From Histomonas meleagridis (Eukaryota > Parabasalia > Tritrichomonadida > Dientamoebidae): a stretch of 64,000 bases of DNA. The notes below the pieces were generated by a model, which worked only from the letters and a program-made list of their open reading frames with translations, was not told the origin of the DNA and made no database searches. Where the stretch lies: assembly GCA_020186115.1 (NCBI GenBank), contig WSYJ01000187.1:183937-247936 (forward strand). The letters run 5' to 3'. Shown one piece after another: positions 11,201 through 19,887 of the stretch (position 1 is its first letter; every line of letters starts with the position of its first letter). Both the position numbers and the translations under genes were made by a program.

Positions 11201-11515
11201 ATTAGGAAGAATGGCCTTTTCTTTTGCGCGTTGAATAATTGCATAAATTATTTCACCTTCAGGAGAAATTGAAAGTCCGATTAAAGCTGTTCCATCAGCA
11301 ATTAAATTTGATTGAAATTTGCTTTTTATATAACGCCCAGCAGCTACTTGACTTTCGAAAACGTCAACTTTTGGAGTGTTTGAAAAGAAAACAGTTCCTG
11401 ATGGATATTGAACAGTAAAAATATATGTAGGTGATTCTCGGGTAACGGTGACAGCAATATGAGTATACCACAAAGAGCTACAGTAAACGCATACCCGAGG
11501 ATTTTGTTTGCTCAT
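8294..11515 (-). CDS. SAC-domain phosphoinositide phosphatase with long C-terminal extension (SAC9-like layout)
   Basis: The 1,073-residue protein carries the SAC catalytic signature RFNCVDSTDRTN at about residues 371-382, which fits the CX5R(T/S) active site with Cys and Arg both present. Upstream, residues ~180-300 match SAC features such as TRYTSRGISEGCPANELECELIF. The domain removes phosphates from phosphoinositides on internal membranes. After ~residue 500 there is a long beta-rich region that may hold galactose-binding-like folds. Around residues 730-775 there are paired cysteines, CYFC and CNNC, that look like a zinc-binding module followed by a short coiled coil. A SAC domain followed by a very long tail resembles plant SAC9 more than SAC1 or synaptojanin. 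No transmembrane anchor is visible. Confidence 0.8.
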   Translation of the reverse strand: MSKQNPRVCVYCSSLWYTHIAVTVTRESPTYIFTVQYPSGTVFFSNTPKVDVFESQVAAGRYIKSKFQSNLIADGTALIGLSISPEGEIIYAIIQRAKEKAILPNGSSIYKTKEINIFSIDLTTQKTKKIENALGNNFFYCPTFDITHPYPSEQTVSDYDPEFCWNQKWRIAFEKVDASFACTVLLQGYIGSKSSSSIYIARRSIYNPYTRYTSRGISEGCPANELECELIFLEDKRFWSNCWRRGSAPVKWRSAVSGISVIHNVLDNDPEETHCYFIKILKRFQIQKIHVLSLLEGNGFEKELSNSYQKSIQSLDFVDFHEFNINTLGNGNSLQKAISFQNFLSSTFLTSEPIFTEGEVDTVTKRQNTIMRFNCVDSTDRTNIATFFYARALAERKGFCKIDRDLLIPLFLKSGNVISYFYMLSDATKTQIIRIFTPNTDDVRFKKCFPHSIISTSKSDAALTITRRLKVNSFYEVDNNISEWLTADYKPPLTYTIDWTHLLIITNSKMILNYKQPMPDSILHTNTSCIQCDLNQFSSEIILKLPKPMRISHLTLIVMPNSPTSFTLSCGMDENTRHIWLKDISLPIVQNPIPLRYSLIQSSRRWNISAPFDIHGTEPSRFVWITFKCDNRNNSKVTISNVFIDGIITNEYQVQKFDANTYNQSSINEYEKKIQNFFEANNRNLSDYMELEIFRIKNRISLDLRNLITIRLGYNPFYTSILSKLKADLSKCYFCSKITSYNEAVPTFWVPNFWNLLDYDRRRVETCQKPFKLCNNCYNQIKQFEKDIKELEYKLTTINKKVNKSEIIMKNLVKGSTLLSLPDQTCFLEYPLNCSNNNNINNLLIDNDEVWSIDLQVNNLKDLMFTICLPTYSIVSSISIEFIGDLPKTISILSLSKQTFEIIVQNNVCFLVFKTPFITESITFVLTPNVNQKFMTMKLIKFFGEFINRPLPPPILESVDPTNRKLVSIHGETDPNNRTMIYRIQEENLVLTEIGFLVDVNYDCQPQSIAVSIFRYGKLQKYYQIIIPQIQNKRMLIYKLDDEQICDVCIVHYIDLSQQVFAPYTTLFGISIK

Positions 11516-11611
11516 TTTACCTAAAAAAGATTCGAATTTTCGTTGTGTAAAAACCGTTATTTTGAATAACTACAAAAAAAACAAATTTTTGTTGTTGTTG
11601 GTTTACTTTGT

Positions 11612-12319
11612 TTACTCGACAACAACCGCACTCAGTTGTTGGAACCTTTCCTTATAATGATCAACACCTTCATCATGGAAGTCTTGAACTTTAGAAATAG
11701 CTTCATCAAATTGATTTGTGAGTTGTAAAATCTTTTCTGCTTCTTGAATTCTAAGGTTAATAACTGCTGTCATTGGAGTAACAAAGGATTGAAGGAATTG
11801 CTCCCTATATGGTCCTTCCTTTTCTTCTAATGACTTTTGTTGATCATTAGCACTGTTTGTATCCTCTTCAGCTTTTCTCTTAGCAGAAGAGTATGCAACT
11901 TCAGCTTTACTAATGTCTGATGGCTTGCCTGAAGTTTGTGCACGATTATAAGCAGCTTCTTTCTTTTTAGCATCTTCTCTACTCTTCTTGGCTAATTCTT
12001 GTGCTTGCTTGCAAAGTTCTCTCCACTTGTTGATTTCAATTTCTTGTTGAAGGAGTGGTTGCATGTCATTAGCAAAATTAGAAACTGCTACAAAACTATC
12101 TCTAATAATGGTTGTTTCTTGAATTCCACATTCGATGATTCCGTTTAAACCATTTTGGAACTCGGGTTTTTGTTGTCCAGAGTATTTTTTGAAATCATCA
12201 CCAAATGCTTTTGTATATCCATCGATCATTGTTTGCTCTGCTTTCTTTTGAGATTCGATTGCAGTTATAGTTTCGTGAAACTCTGGGAAATGGCGCATCT
12301 TGTTGAAGAACGAACTCAT
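11612..12319 (-). CDS. BAR-like coiled-coil protein
   Basis: The 235-residue protein is strongly helical with heptad-like charged stretches. From residue ~95 there is a long Lys/Glu/Ala-rich helix (LCKQAQELAKKSREDAKKKE), and ~200-230 is a last amphipathic helix. Length, helix layout and charge suggest a BAR-type membrane-curving dimer, or a similar three-helix bundle, acting in endocytosis or vesicle traffic. That family call is by pattern, not by a specific motif. A good initiator match, TCACACA, lies six bases before the ATG on the minus strand. A simple coiled-coil protein is the alternative. Confidence 0.55.
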   Translation of the reverse strand: MSSFFNKMRHFPEFHETITAIESQKKAEQTMIDGYTKAFGDDFKKYSGQQKPEFQNGLNGIIECGIQETTIIRDSFVAVSNFANDMQPLLQQEIEINKWRELCKQAQELAKKSREDAKKKEAAYNRAQTSGKPSDISKAEVAYSSAKRKAEEDTNSANDQQKSLEEKEGPYREQFLQSFVTPMTAVINLRIQEAEKILQLTNQFDEAISKVQDFHDEGVDHYKERFQQLSAVVVE

Positions 12320-12324
12320 TGCGT

Positions 12325-12331
12325 TGTGTGA
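12325..12331 (-). promoter_or_regulatory. Initiator-like TCACACA
   Basis: Reading the minus strand, TCACACA fits the trichomonad initiator pattern TCA(C/T)(A/T)(C/T)(A/T) exactly. It stands a few bases upstream of the ATG of the BAR-like gene, the usual position for trichomonad genes with tiny leaders. Confidence 0.5.
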
Positions 12332-13060
12332 AATTGTCAGTGCAAAAGCGGTTATTGTTGTTTGGGTAATTTCATTGGTTTACGCAAATATCGGCAATTC
12401 AAAAGTGGCATCTTTCAATTTATTCAAGCAGAACCTGATAGCTTCGTAGACAATTAGTCATCTTCATAAATTTTTTTATATTTATTTTCTATTTTATTTT
12501 ACAATGTCAATTTTTTATATTTGGAAACGTTTGATAAATTACAATTATAATTTCTCAAGACCAATGTTAAAAAACTTATGAATTTTAAGAAACAATCAGA
12601 TGTCTTATTTAGAAGTCGTAGTTATTTGAAAATTCGGTACTTTGTTCAATATATGAAGAAAATAAATGAAATAGAATGTGAGTTGAATTCATAATGTTAG
12701 AAATTAATTTTTTTTGATTTATAAAATATTCTCTAAATATCATGCTTATGTCAATGCATGTATAAAAAATACATGAAAAATGATATAACTTTATAATATT
12801 AAACATATTGCGCAAACTTTCATTGATGTTAGATCTAAAAATAAACATAAAGGTGCATTTAAAATAAAAATTCTTAAACCAGAAAGTTGGACATCATACT
12901 AATCCAGAATATTTTGATTTGATGGAAAAATTAGATATAAGGATAAGGTAAAACACAACCAACAAATTCTTTGACAAAACAATGTAAGTAAAACTCTTTC
13001 ATTACATAAAATTTAGCCATAATTATATTAATATAATTTATATTTATTTAAATCACATAT
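12332..13060. other. Intergenic, no gene seen
   Basis: About 730 AT-rich bases. The only ORF of size (12609-12848, minus) has no start context or recognisable protein features and looks random. Confidence 0.5.
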
Positions 13061-14117
13061 TTATTTCGATATAGTCGGACATTCAAATATTTGCAACAAC
13101 AGTTCGGCCATTTCTTTGACCTGACTCTTGCCAAAACTTTTCAAAGCGATTAAAGCCGACAACAGGTTGTTGTATATTGAGTCCCATCTCATTATTGTCT
13201 GTATTTGCAATGAATGATTTACCGATTGAAACAATATCTTCATCGCGAGTATTTTTATGTTATCTTTCTTACTCTTAACGGAACATATAACAGCGGAAAC
13301 AATTTTCGCATTAAGTTTCGACGTCGAATCCATTAATATTTTGTACGCATTCGTTTCCGGTTGTTGCAAAAGCTGTTCGATACATGTCATAGAAGGATAT
13401 GCAATGGACCATTTAAGGTGATCCTTACCCAAAGTTTGATAGTTATAATGGGAAAGAATGTATTTGACAAGCTCATCTGGAAATTGTGATCCGTATTTGG
13501 CAAGAATAGAATATATGCAATGGAGTCGGGAACGGACGTCATCGGGTCTAATGGTTCCCTTTTCTTCATAATGAATGAGATTGTCTTGATAAAGTTTGTG
13601 AATTATTATTTTTGAATCTTGTTCAGTGGCATAAGCACAAACAGCTTGGAAAAGATCAAGAACATCAAGGAGGAAGTCACGGTTTGTATAAAGTTTAAAA
13701 AAATAGGCACAATTGTCTAAGACAAATCGACTGAATTCTTCATTGTTGATTGAAAAATTTGTCATTGATTTAATTGATAACAATTTGCTGGTTTGATCGA
13801 TATTGGGGTTTTTGAGAATTTCAACTAATACAGGAAAAAAACTACTTGTGGGAGAATTCATTAAAAAAAGTTGTTGGAAATGAGAAGATATTTGTGAATT
13901 TTCACTAGGAAACAATAAGAGTCTGCGCATAAGAGAAGAAAATGGATCATTAAATGTTTCTGAAAAAAATGAAGAATTAAATGTTGAATTATCAATTAAA
14001 GGGTCTAAAAAAGGATCTGTTATTACACGAGGCTTAGGGTTGAAGTAAGCAGGTCCATCATTAGCGAAAGGATCTGGTGAAGAAGGTAAAGTTTTAACAA
14101 TCAAAAAATTCTTTCAT
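13061..14117 (-). CDS. ARM-like helical protein, probable 1-nt shift at its start
   Basis: The frame from 14104 down to 13061 encodes 347 residues of helical, ARM/HEAT-like sequence with an N-terminal Pro/Phe/Ser-rich region (motifs SPDPFANDG, TDPFLDPL, FNDPFSS). It has no ATG until residue 59 and otherwise opens with TTG. An ATG at 14115-14117 lies just upstream, but six T residues (14103-14108 read on the minus strand) put it out of frame. One T fewer would give a normal start and join it to the rest. I read this as a homopolymer length error or a recent frameshift. The repeated DPF tripeptides are of the type that bind AP-2 appendages, which would fit a trafficking role; that is an inference. 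No specific family is recognised. Confidence 0.6.
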
Positions 14118-14257
14118 GAATTCAATTAACACATAGATTATTTTGAATATATACATTTTTTGTAAACAATAGAATACATTAAACACTTTTGTAAAATTTG
14201 TAAATTATACAATTCTATCGAAGCCGATTATAACCGTTATTCATCTATAAAAAATAT

Positions 14258-15790
14258 TTATTGATTTAACACAGAGCAAATATGTTCAAACATTGCTTTT
14301 TCTATACCTTCAAAACAACATTCTCCAATTTCATTAATTATATTTCCGATTATTTCTTGTTCTTGTTTCATTCTTTTATCTAATCGACATTCCAACAATG
14401 CCAACAAATAAGAAAGTATAAATCTGTCCTTTCGCGCCCAACAAATGATTAATCTCAGCATAGAGTGAGCAGAAGCATCTGTTAGCCCCATAAGTGCCAA
14501 CCATCTCATCATCAAATAGCCAACAATCACATCAGGCGCTACGTTTTCATTTGATGCGATTTCGATCAAAGCTGGTGAGTCATGTAATTCGAGGTACAAC
14601 TGACCAACAAACATTATCAGATGCGAAGATTCGTCGTTAACCTTTGTATCCTTTTGTAGCGCATCTAAACATTCACTAAAACGAGGTTCACCTAAATCAA
14701 ATGCAATGAAAATTGCTTCGATATTATTCGAAAGATCTTCGCGTTCTTCATCTTGCATCATTGGCGTTAACAAAAAAAGAAATTTGTTTTGTTCTGTACG
14801 ATTTTCATATGGCTCATATCGACATTTCTTAATGCGCTCAAATGTCCGTCGTATAAATTCACAATAGAGATAAAAGCGTAAAAGTGGATCATATGTAATA
14901 AAACGAAAATCGGGTAACGCTCGAAAGTTTTGTTCAAGATAATTGGGCTTGCCGCTATCAAAAAGATTAAATATACTTTTGGCAAATGGTAACAATGGAT
15001 CTTTAAATTGAGTTTGCTGTGATTTAAATGCTAATTCAAGTCGAAGTGATGCAGTTAAGGAATTACCGGTTTTCTCCCATATGTCACGAAGAATACTACA
15101 AATCTCTTGATAGAAATGAAGCTGTTCACCTGCAATGGAAAGTAACTTTTCGATGGGTTCGGAACAAATGGAATGATGAAATTCAGAAAGTTGAGGATTA
15201 AGTTTGGATGTAGAAAAATTTCGAACTTTGACCCCATCTTCATTCTTTTTTTGTGTAACACGAGTACGGATATTGTTGAGAAATAAATCAAGATTTAATG
15301 GATTACAACAAAATTCATTGATAGTAGTAAGAACGGATCGGATAAATATGGGCTTACATTGTGAATAAATAGAAAGTCTGGATTTAGCAGAAGTAAAAAT
15401 GTTATCGAAAATTGATGGAGGTAGTTCAAATAATTCAAAAAGAAAATAATCAGGTATGGAAGGAGATACTTCACAAATTTCTTGAAAGAGTTTTGATAGA
15501 AATCTTTGATGAATGTAAGGATGGATGACTTGGAGGATTTGCAGTGCCATTTCTTTATTATTCTGAATGGTGTTTGTAACTGTAGATATTATTTGATCAA
15601 GAATAGGTTTCGTTACTTGAGCCCATGACAAATTTAGGGAACTTGCAAACGCATTTAAAGGAAGAAGCAATTCCTCAGGAAAGTTTACAAATTGATGAAG
15701 TTGGTCAATGACTTCAAACAGCTCTCCGCCTTCATTGGATAATTGATCGCTTTGATTTTGAGAAATTAATATCCTCTCCTGTAAGTCCAT
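14258..15790 (-). CDS. Possible NELF-B/COBRA1 homologue
   Basis: The 510-residue all-helical protein starts at the ATG 15788-15790. The middle (~residues 215-310) resembles human NELF-B: LSEFHHSICS, then a YQEICSILRDIWEKTGN...LRLELAF segment matching the FLRTLFLRTRNV..LRAELLM region, then KDPLLPFAKSIFNLFDSGK aligning with the DPCHKFTWCLDACIRE region, then LPDFRFITYDPL near LGDLSMILCDPF. NELF-B is part of the negative elongation factor that holds RNA polymerase II near promoters. The similarity is patchy and judged by eye. The N- and C-terminal parts are only generically helical. A GACCGTTAA box sits eight bases upstream of the ATG. If not NELF-B, it is a conserved helical-repeat protein of unknown role. 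Confidence 0.5.
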   Translation of the reverse strand: MDLQERILISQNQSDQLSNEGGELFEVIDQLHQFVNFPEELLLPLNAFASSLNLSWAQVTKPILDQIISTVTNTIQNNKEMALQILQVIHPYIHQRFLSKLFQEICEVSPSIPDYFLFELFELPPSIFDNIFTSAKSRLSIYSQCKPIFIRSVLTTINEFCCNPLNLDLFLNNIRTRVTQKKNEDGVKVRNFSTSKLNPQLSEFHHSICSEPIEKLLSIAGEQLHFYQEICSILRDIWEKTGNSLTASLRLELAFKSQQTQFKDPLLPFAKSIFNLFDSGKPNYLEQNFRALPDFRFITYDPLLRFYLYCEFIRRTFERIKKCRYEPYENRTEQNKFLFLLTPMMQDEEREDLSNNIEAIFIAFDLGEPRFSECLDALQKDTKVNDESSHLIMFVGQLYLELHDSPALIEIASNENVAPDVIVGYLMMRWLALMGLTDASAHSMLRLIICWARKDRFILSYLLALLECRLDKRMKQEQEIIGNIINEIGECCFEGIEKAMFEHICSVLNQ

Positions 15791-15798
15791 CCTTTTGA

Positions 15799-15807
15799 GA
15801 CCGTTAA
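15799..15807 (-). promoter_or_regulatory. TTAACGGTC box upstream of the NELF-B-like gene
   Basis: On the minus strand TTAACGGTC ends eight bases before the ATG. The identical nonamer occurs seven bases before the sedoheptulokinase ATG (34251-34259). It contains the YAACGG core that Myb proteins recognise. Confidence 0.4.
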
Positions 15808-16062
15808 TAAAATTCGAGGATTTCCAAACTGGATCTTTATTTGGGATCCAAAAATGTGCATATTGATAATAAAATTCATTGTTTAGATATTTATTTTTTA
15901 TTACTTTTTTTCAAAATCTAATACCAAGTCTAGATATTTAAATTTGATTATTATGTTTTCTTTAAAAACATTTGAACCTTATTAGCAATTTCACATGAAA
16001 TCTTGGTTACGAAATATTTTCTTTCGAGTATATATTATTTAATCTTTGGAAATAAGTATATG

Positions 16063-16089
<27 letters not shown>
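16063..16089. repeat. Homopolymer of 27 T
   Basis: An uninterrupted T run in the spacer downstream of the degenerate Rab-like gene. No other feature is seen in 15808-16207. Confidence 0.9.
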
Positions 16090-16096
<7 letters not shown>

Positions 16097-16207
16097 TCAC
16101 ATCTTAATGATACATATATAAACTATCATATTACATAATGTATACATTATTTTAAGGAGTTTTAAATTTGTTTAATGAATTTATTTAATTAAATAATGTG
16201 TATACAC

Positions 16208-16756
16208 TTATTGGAAGCAATTCCCTTTGGTTTCTTTGCTTTTTGCAAGATCAACTGTTTGCTTAGGTGGTTGAAATTTAATATAATTTTCATAAACATT
16301 ATGGACGCATTGATCAAATAGATTTTTAATGTCATCATCACTATGGCCATCGACCAAATAACAAGGTAAACCTTTGGAACTAGCATATGACTTTATTTGT
16401 TTCATTTCTACATCATTTTGGCTACAATGACATTTATTTGCTGCAACGGCAATTTGACAATTTGGTTTTACGCTTTTAATATAGTTAATCCATAAATCAG
16501 CCTTCTGAAATCCTTGAGCGTCTGACGTATCAAAACATATCATTGCAAATGAGCAATTTCTCAAGTATATTGGAGCAACCTCGATGTATTCTTCTTGACT
16601 TGCTATCTCCCATACATGAATAAAGATTTTTTTGTGAGATACAAGAGTTGGTTGTAATTCACAAAATCTTTTGCAAATATTTGTCTTAGCTGTTGATTTC
16701 CCACCTACAACAAAACTAAAATGGATTTCTTCGAGAGGTTCGTTTGTTGATTCCAT
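16208..16756 (-). CDS. Degenerate Rab-like GTPase-fold protein
   Basis: The 182-residue protein has the order of Rab/Ras motifs, but each is damaged. The P-loop reads G-G-K-S-T-A-K-T at residues 18-25, so the second glycine before the lysine is alanine. The switch I threonine region is missing, because the sequence jumps straight to the second strand. Switch II is WEIASQE instead of WDTAGQE. The guanine-specificity motif is NKCH instead of NKXD. The C-terminus is GNCFQ, so a cysteine is available for possible prenylation. I infer a pseudo-GTPase, probably membrane-attached, that may not cycle nucleotide. It is divergent from the amino-acid transporter gene with a 120-bp spacer. Confidence 0.7.
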   Translation of the reverse strand: MESTNEPLEEIHFSFVVGGKSTAKTNICKRFCELQPTLVSHKKIFIHVWEIASQEEYIEVAPIYLRNCSFAMICFDTSDAQGFQKADLWINYIKSVKPNCQIAVAANKCHCSQNDVEMKQIKSYASSKGLPCYLVDGHSDDDIKNLFDQCVHNVYENYIKFQPPKQTVDLAKSKETKGNCFQ

Positions 16757-16876
16757 TCTTAGTTTGGAAATTCAAATAGGTAGTCATTTTTACAACGATA
16801 AATATTTATATATGTAAAGCATTCATAATTTGAATGAAATACGTTTTTTTAACCTTCTGAAAACTTCAAAATCGCA

Positions 16877-18190
16877 ATGATAGGTGGAGACGCACTTCTT
16901 TCAACATATAAATTCAACAGTCGACAATCCATGGATCAAAGCATATTCCTTGAAGATACAGGAGGAAGTGACAAAGTTCCAATGTTTGTTTGTATATTTA
17001 TAATGATTCGAGCTAGCATTGGTGTTACACCTTTTTTATGTGGAAGCAACTTTAATAGTGGAATTGCGACTGCTATCATCTGCTGTATTGTTGCTCTATT
17101 TTTTGCAAATTTCACTTTCAGACTTTTCCTTAAATCATGGTCTAATTCTTCGATAATTACACACCAAAAAATTTGGGGAAATATTTTCGGGAATAAGTTT
17201 TCATGGGTTCCTTCAGCTCTTCTAATTATTTATTTTGTTAGTGTTAGTGCAGATGCCATTATTAACTTTTTAAACATCATCAAATCATTAATGTCCATCA
17301 GTACTATTGGTCTTCCTGAATCACTTGCCAATAATGATTTCTTTTGGGTATATGTATTTTCAATAATCTTTACAATTCCAAGTTTATTTAATCAAAATTT
17401 CTCAGGCTTGACACTAGTTTCTGCAATTGGCAACTTATGTTTTATTTTAGGCTTTATTTGTGTCATTATACTTTTCAAATTTAAACTTAGTTCATCAGGC
17501 CTTGATTCCGGGAATCAAATCAAATATTTCACCACAGACTTCAAGAGCATTATTGATTGTTTCCAAACGTTTAATTCCATATTATTTTTGCACCCATTAT
17601 TTTCATCATTTGTCTCCCACTTCCGAAACCCAACAAAGCGTCGGATCTTAATTGGGTACGGAATGTCATCTATCATCAGCATTATACTTACATTTCTTAC
17701 TGGTCTTTTCTGTTATTTTACTTTGTATACATACAATGATGGAAGTAATTCATTTTTCTTTTATTTCGAAAACAATCCAATTACTTTAATCGGTAAGATA
17801 TCATTAGCAATTAATTATATTTATATCTCAGTGATGTATAACTATTTACTTGTCGATCAAATTACTTCATTGTTTTGCGAGGATTTAAGCGAAAATCCAA
17901 TTTTAGGTAAAATGTCAATTTACTCTGTAAGAGTTGTGACAGGTTTAGCAGTGGTTTTGTTATGCGACTTCTTCGTGTTCGTGCCAAACATTGTTTATAA
18001 GATATTTTCGATAATCGCAAACACTGCGATGATGTTGCTAATGTATATAATTCCTTCCGTGTGCTACTTGGCAATGTTTAAGTTCCAATCAAAAGTAGTA
18101 AGCATTATAGCAATATTGGAAACAATAGTAACTGCAGCTATAATGGTGGCGATGATTTGGGCAAATTCTGTGGATGTCCAAAATATGTAA
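16877..18190 (+). CDS. Amino acid/auxin permease (AAAP) family transporter
   Basis: The 437-residue integral membrane protein has about 11 hydrophobic segments spread from residue ~35 to the C-terminus. The first helix region contains IMIRASIGVTPFLCG, matching the AAAP start where the first helix unwinds at G-x-G/P. The N-terminal ~30 residues are hydrophilic and cytosolic, as in SLC36/SLC38-type proteins. The family exchanges neutral or cationic amino acids with protons across plasma or lysosomal membranes; the substrate cannot be told from sequence. The ATG at 16877 is the first in frame. Confidence 0.75.
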   Translation: MIGGDALLSTYKFNSRQSMDQSIFLEDTGGSDKVPMFVCIFIMIRASIGVTPFLCGSNFNSGIATAIICCIVALFFANFTFRLFLKSWSNSSIITHQKIWGNIFGNKFSWVPSALLIIYFVSVSADAIINFLNIIKSLMSISTIGLPESLANNDFFWVYVFSIIFTIPSLFNQNFSGLTLVSAIGNLCFILGFICVIILFKFKLSSSGLDSGNQIKYFTTDFKSIIDCFQTFNSILFLHPLFSSFVSHFRNPTKRRILIGYGMSSIISIILTFLTGLFCYFTLYTYNDGSNSFFFYFENNPITLIGKISLAINYIYISVMYNYLLVDQITSLFCEDLSENPILGKMSIYSVRVVTGLAVVLLCDFFVFVPNIVYKIFSIIANTAMMLLMYIIPSVCYLAMFKFQSKVVSIIAILETIVTAAIMVAMIWANSVDVQNM

Positions 18191-18757
18191 AATGAATTCG
18201 ATGTGTTCTGAAATTAAATAAATAAAAAATATTTGAAATTAATGAAAAAGAATTTTGTTGATATCGAAATAAATATGATCGGAATCTTTTGTTTATCAGA
18301 AAAACAATGATTGGAACCTCCGATCAATCAATGGAAGGAAATTTATCCTGATTTTTCTTTAGTAAAGTGTTTCTTTACTGTGCTTAATAATATGGATTAA
18401 ATTTTCCATTCATTATTTAAAGTCATTTTAAGGCTCTCAAAGACTTTTTGCTTTTTAACGACGAAAATGCATGTTTTTGTGTCATGTTCATCTTTTATCT
18501 TTATATATTTTTTATACTTTTCCAAATAATCAAAAATCACAAGATCTTGTGATGTCAATTGAATAGTGTGATTGAGGAACTTTTCTATCTTTTGAAATCG
18601 TCAATTTATTGGTTGCAATTTTCGATATGAATTCATATCCATATTTTCCAAATCCAGTTTACCCTATATTTTATCAGTAATAAATTAAATTTCAGGTAGT
18701 AATTTATCAAATAAATGTTGTTGATTATATTTATGTACTTTTAGAAGAATGTTACAT
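18191..18757. other. Intergenic, no gene seen
   Basis: About 570 AT-rich bases after the transporter gene, without a convincing ORF or RNA gene. It is followed by the R750 repeat copy. Confidence 0.5.
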
Positions 18758-19475
18758 CATAAATTTTTAGATAAAATTGACATTGAGTTATGTATTAGAA
18801 CTTTATCAGCTGATAAAGTAAATATGTAAAACTTTCATACCATAAATACAACAATGGTCGATCACTTGTTATTATATTAATAAAATTCTTCAAATTCTTA
18901 AGTAACTTTCTTCAGGATTTCTAAAAAGCTATTCGAATGTTATATCATTTCATTTAGGAAATTTCCCCTAATTCCTATTAACTCTTATGGGATCCACTTT
19001 GAGACATATTTTCTTAAATACAGATCATATTTAAAAAATTTTAATATTATTTGACGTGTTACCTTGTATTACATTGAGATGCATTTGATAATTAAGGATG
19101 AATATTTCTCAAGGATCTAAGTAACTAGCTCAATTAAGTTAAAGTTGTTTGTACAATTAAATTCCTGGATAGGCATGATAAATCTACTTTTTCGAATTTT
19201 TTACAAATCTCCTTAGAAGTTCTCAGGCTTATAATATTATATTTAAGTGCATTCTTCAATGTGGTATGCATAATTATATAAGGAAGAAATATTTAATTAC
19301 AAATTTTTACGAGAATGCAGCCAGAATTTTTGTGATGGTGCCCAAAATTTCAAGCAAAATTATATCTTCACCGACAAGGAATTATAGTTTATTAGTACAT
19401 ACATCTTCTATAATAAAACAATGTTTTTAAAAATATCATTTATTCACTAGAAGTCCAGATATGAGACTTCAATCC
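18758..19475 (+). repeat. Dispersed ~750-bp AT-rich repeat (R750), copy A
   Basis: This non-coding block matches 55141-55893 in the same orientation and 53573-54311 inverted. Shared landmarks in order are: ACATTGAGTTA near the start; GAATGTTRTATCATTTCATTT; TATGGGATC; ACTCAATTAAGTTA; GATAAATYYACTTTTT; TTTTTTACAAATC; CCAAAATTTCAA; and a final AGATATG. By eye identity is moderate (about two thirds), with small indels, so the copies are old. No ORF is conserved. It may be a remnant of an internal part of the Merlin-like element or an independent repeat. Confidence 0.75.
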
Positions 19476-19852
19476 TTTTTTACTCTGGCAATATGTTGGT
19501 ATAAGATTTTTAAACATTGCAAGATATGTTAAAATATTTTTGTTATATTTTTAAGATAATTATATAATTAGGGATGTCGTTTTGTTATTCAGCTAAAAAA
19601 AATAATTCCGAACACATCAATAATAGAACAAGTTCGTATCTTCTTTTTTCATTTGAAAATTTATTTCTCAATATATAAAAATTATATTTAAATCAACGAA
19701 TAAAATAAATAACCATTTTTGCCATCAATATTAGTTTATTATTCGAAATGATAAAGATATTTCCTTTTTATTATTGGCCGTCAATTTAACTTTTTAGATC
19801 ATTTTTAATCGGATTCTTCACTTTTTGCCGCGGGGTGTGGCACTCTAACGTT

Positions 19853-19867
19853 TCACTTTCTCATTTT
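19853..19867 (+). promoter_or_regulatory. Two overlapping initiator-like motifs
   Basis: TCACTTT (19853-19859) and TCATTTT (19861-19867) both fit the trichomonad initiator pattern and stand 20-35 bases before the ATG at 19888. A CTAACGTT box lies immediately upstream. Confidence 0.5.
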
Positions 19868-19887
19868 AAACGTACGGAAGAATTTTT

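Noticed and set aside
12609-12848. 79-codon minus-strand ORF
   Set aside because: No start context, composition like random AT-rich DNA, no recognisable motif.
14134-14144. TTAACACATAG resembling the trichomonad 3' intron motif ACTAACACACAG
   Set aside because: It is on the strand opposite to the only nearby gene, and there is no matching 5' GTAYGT with coding sequence on both sides.
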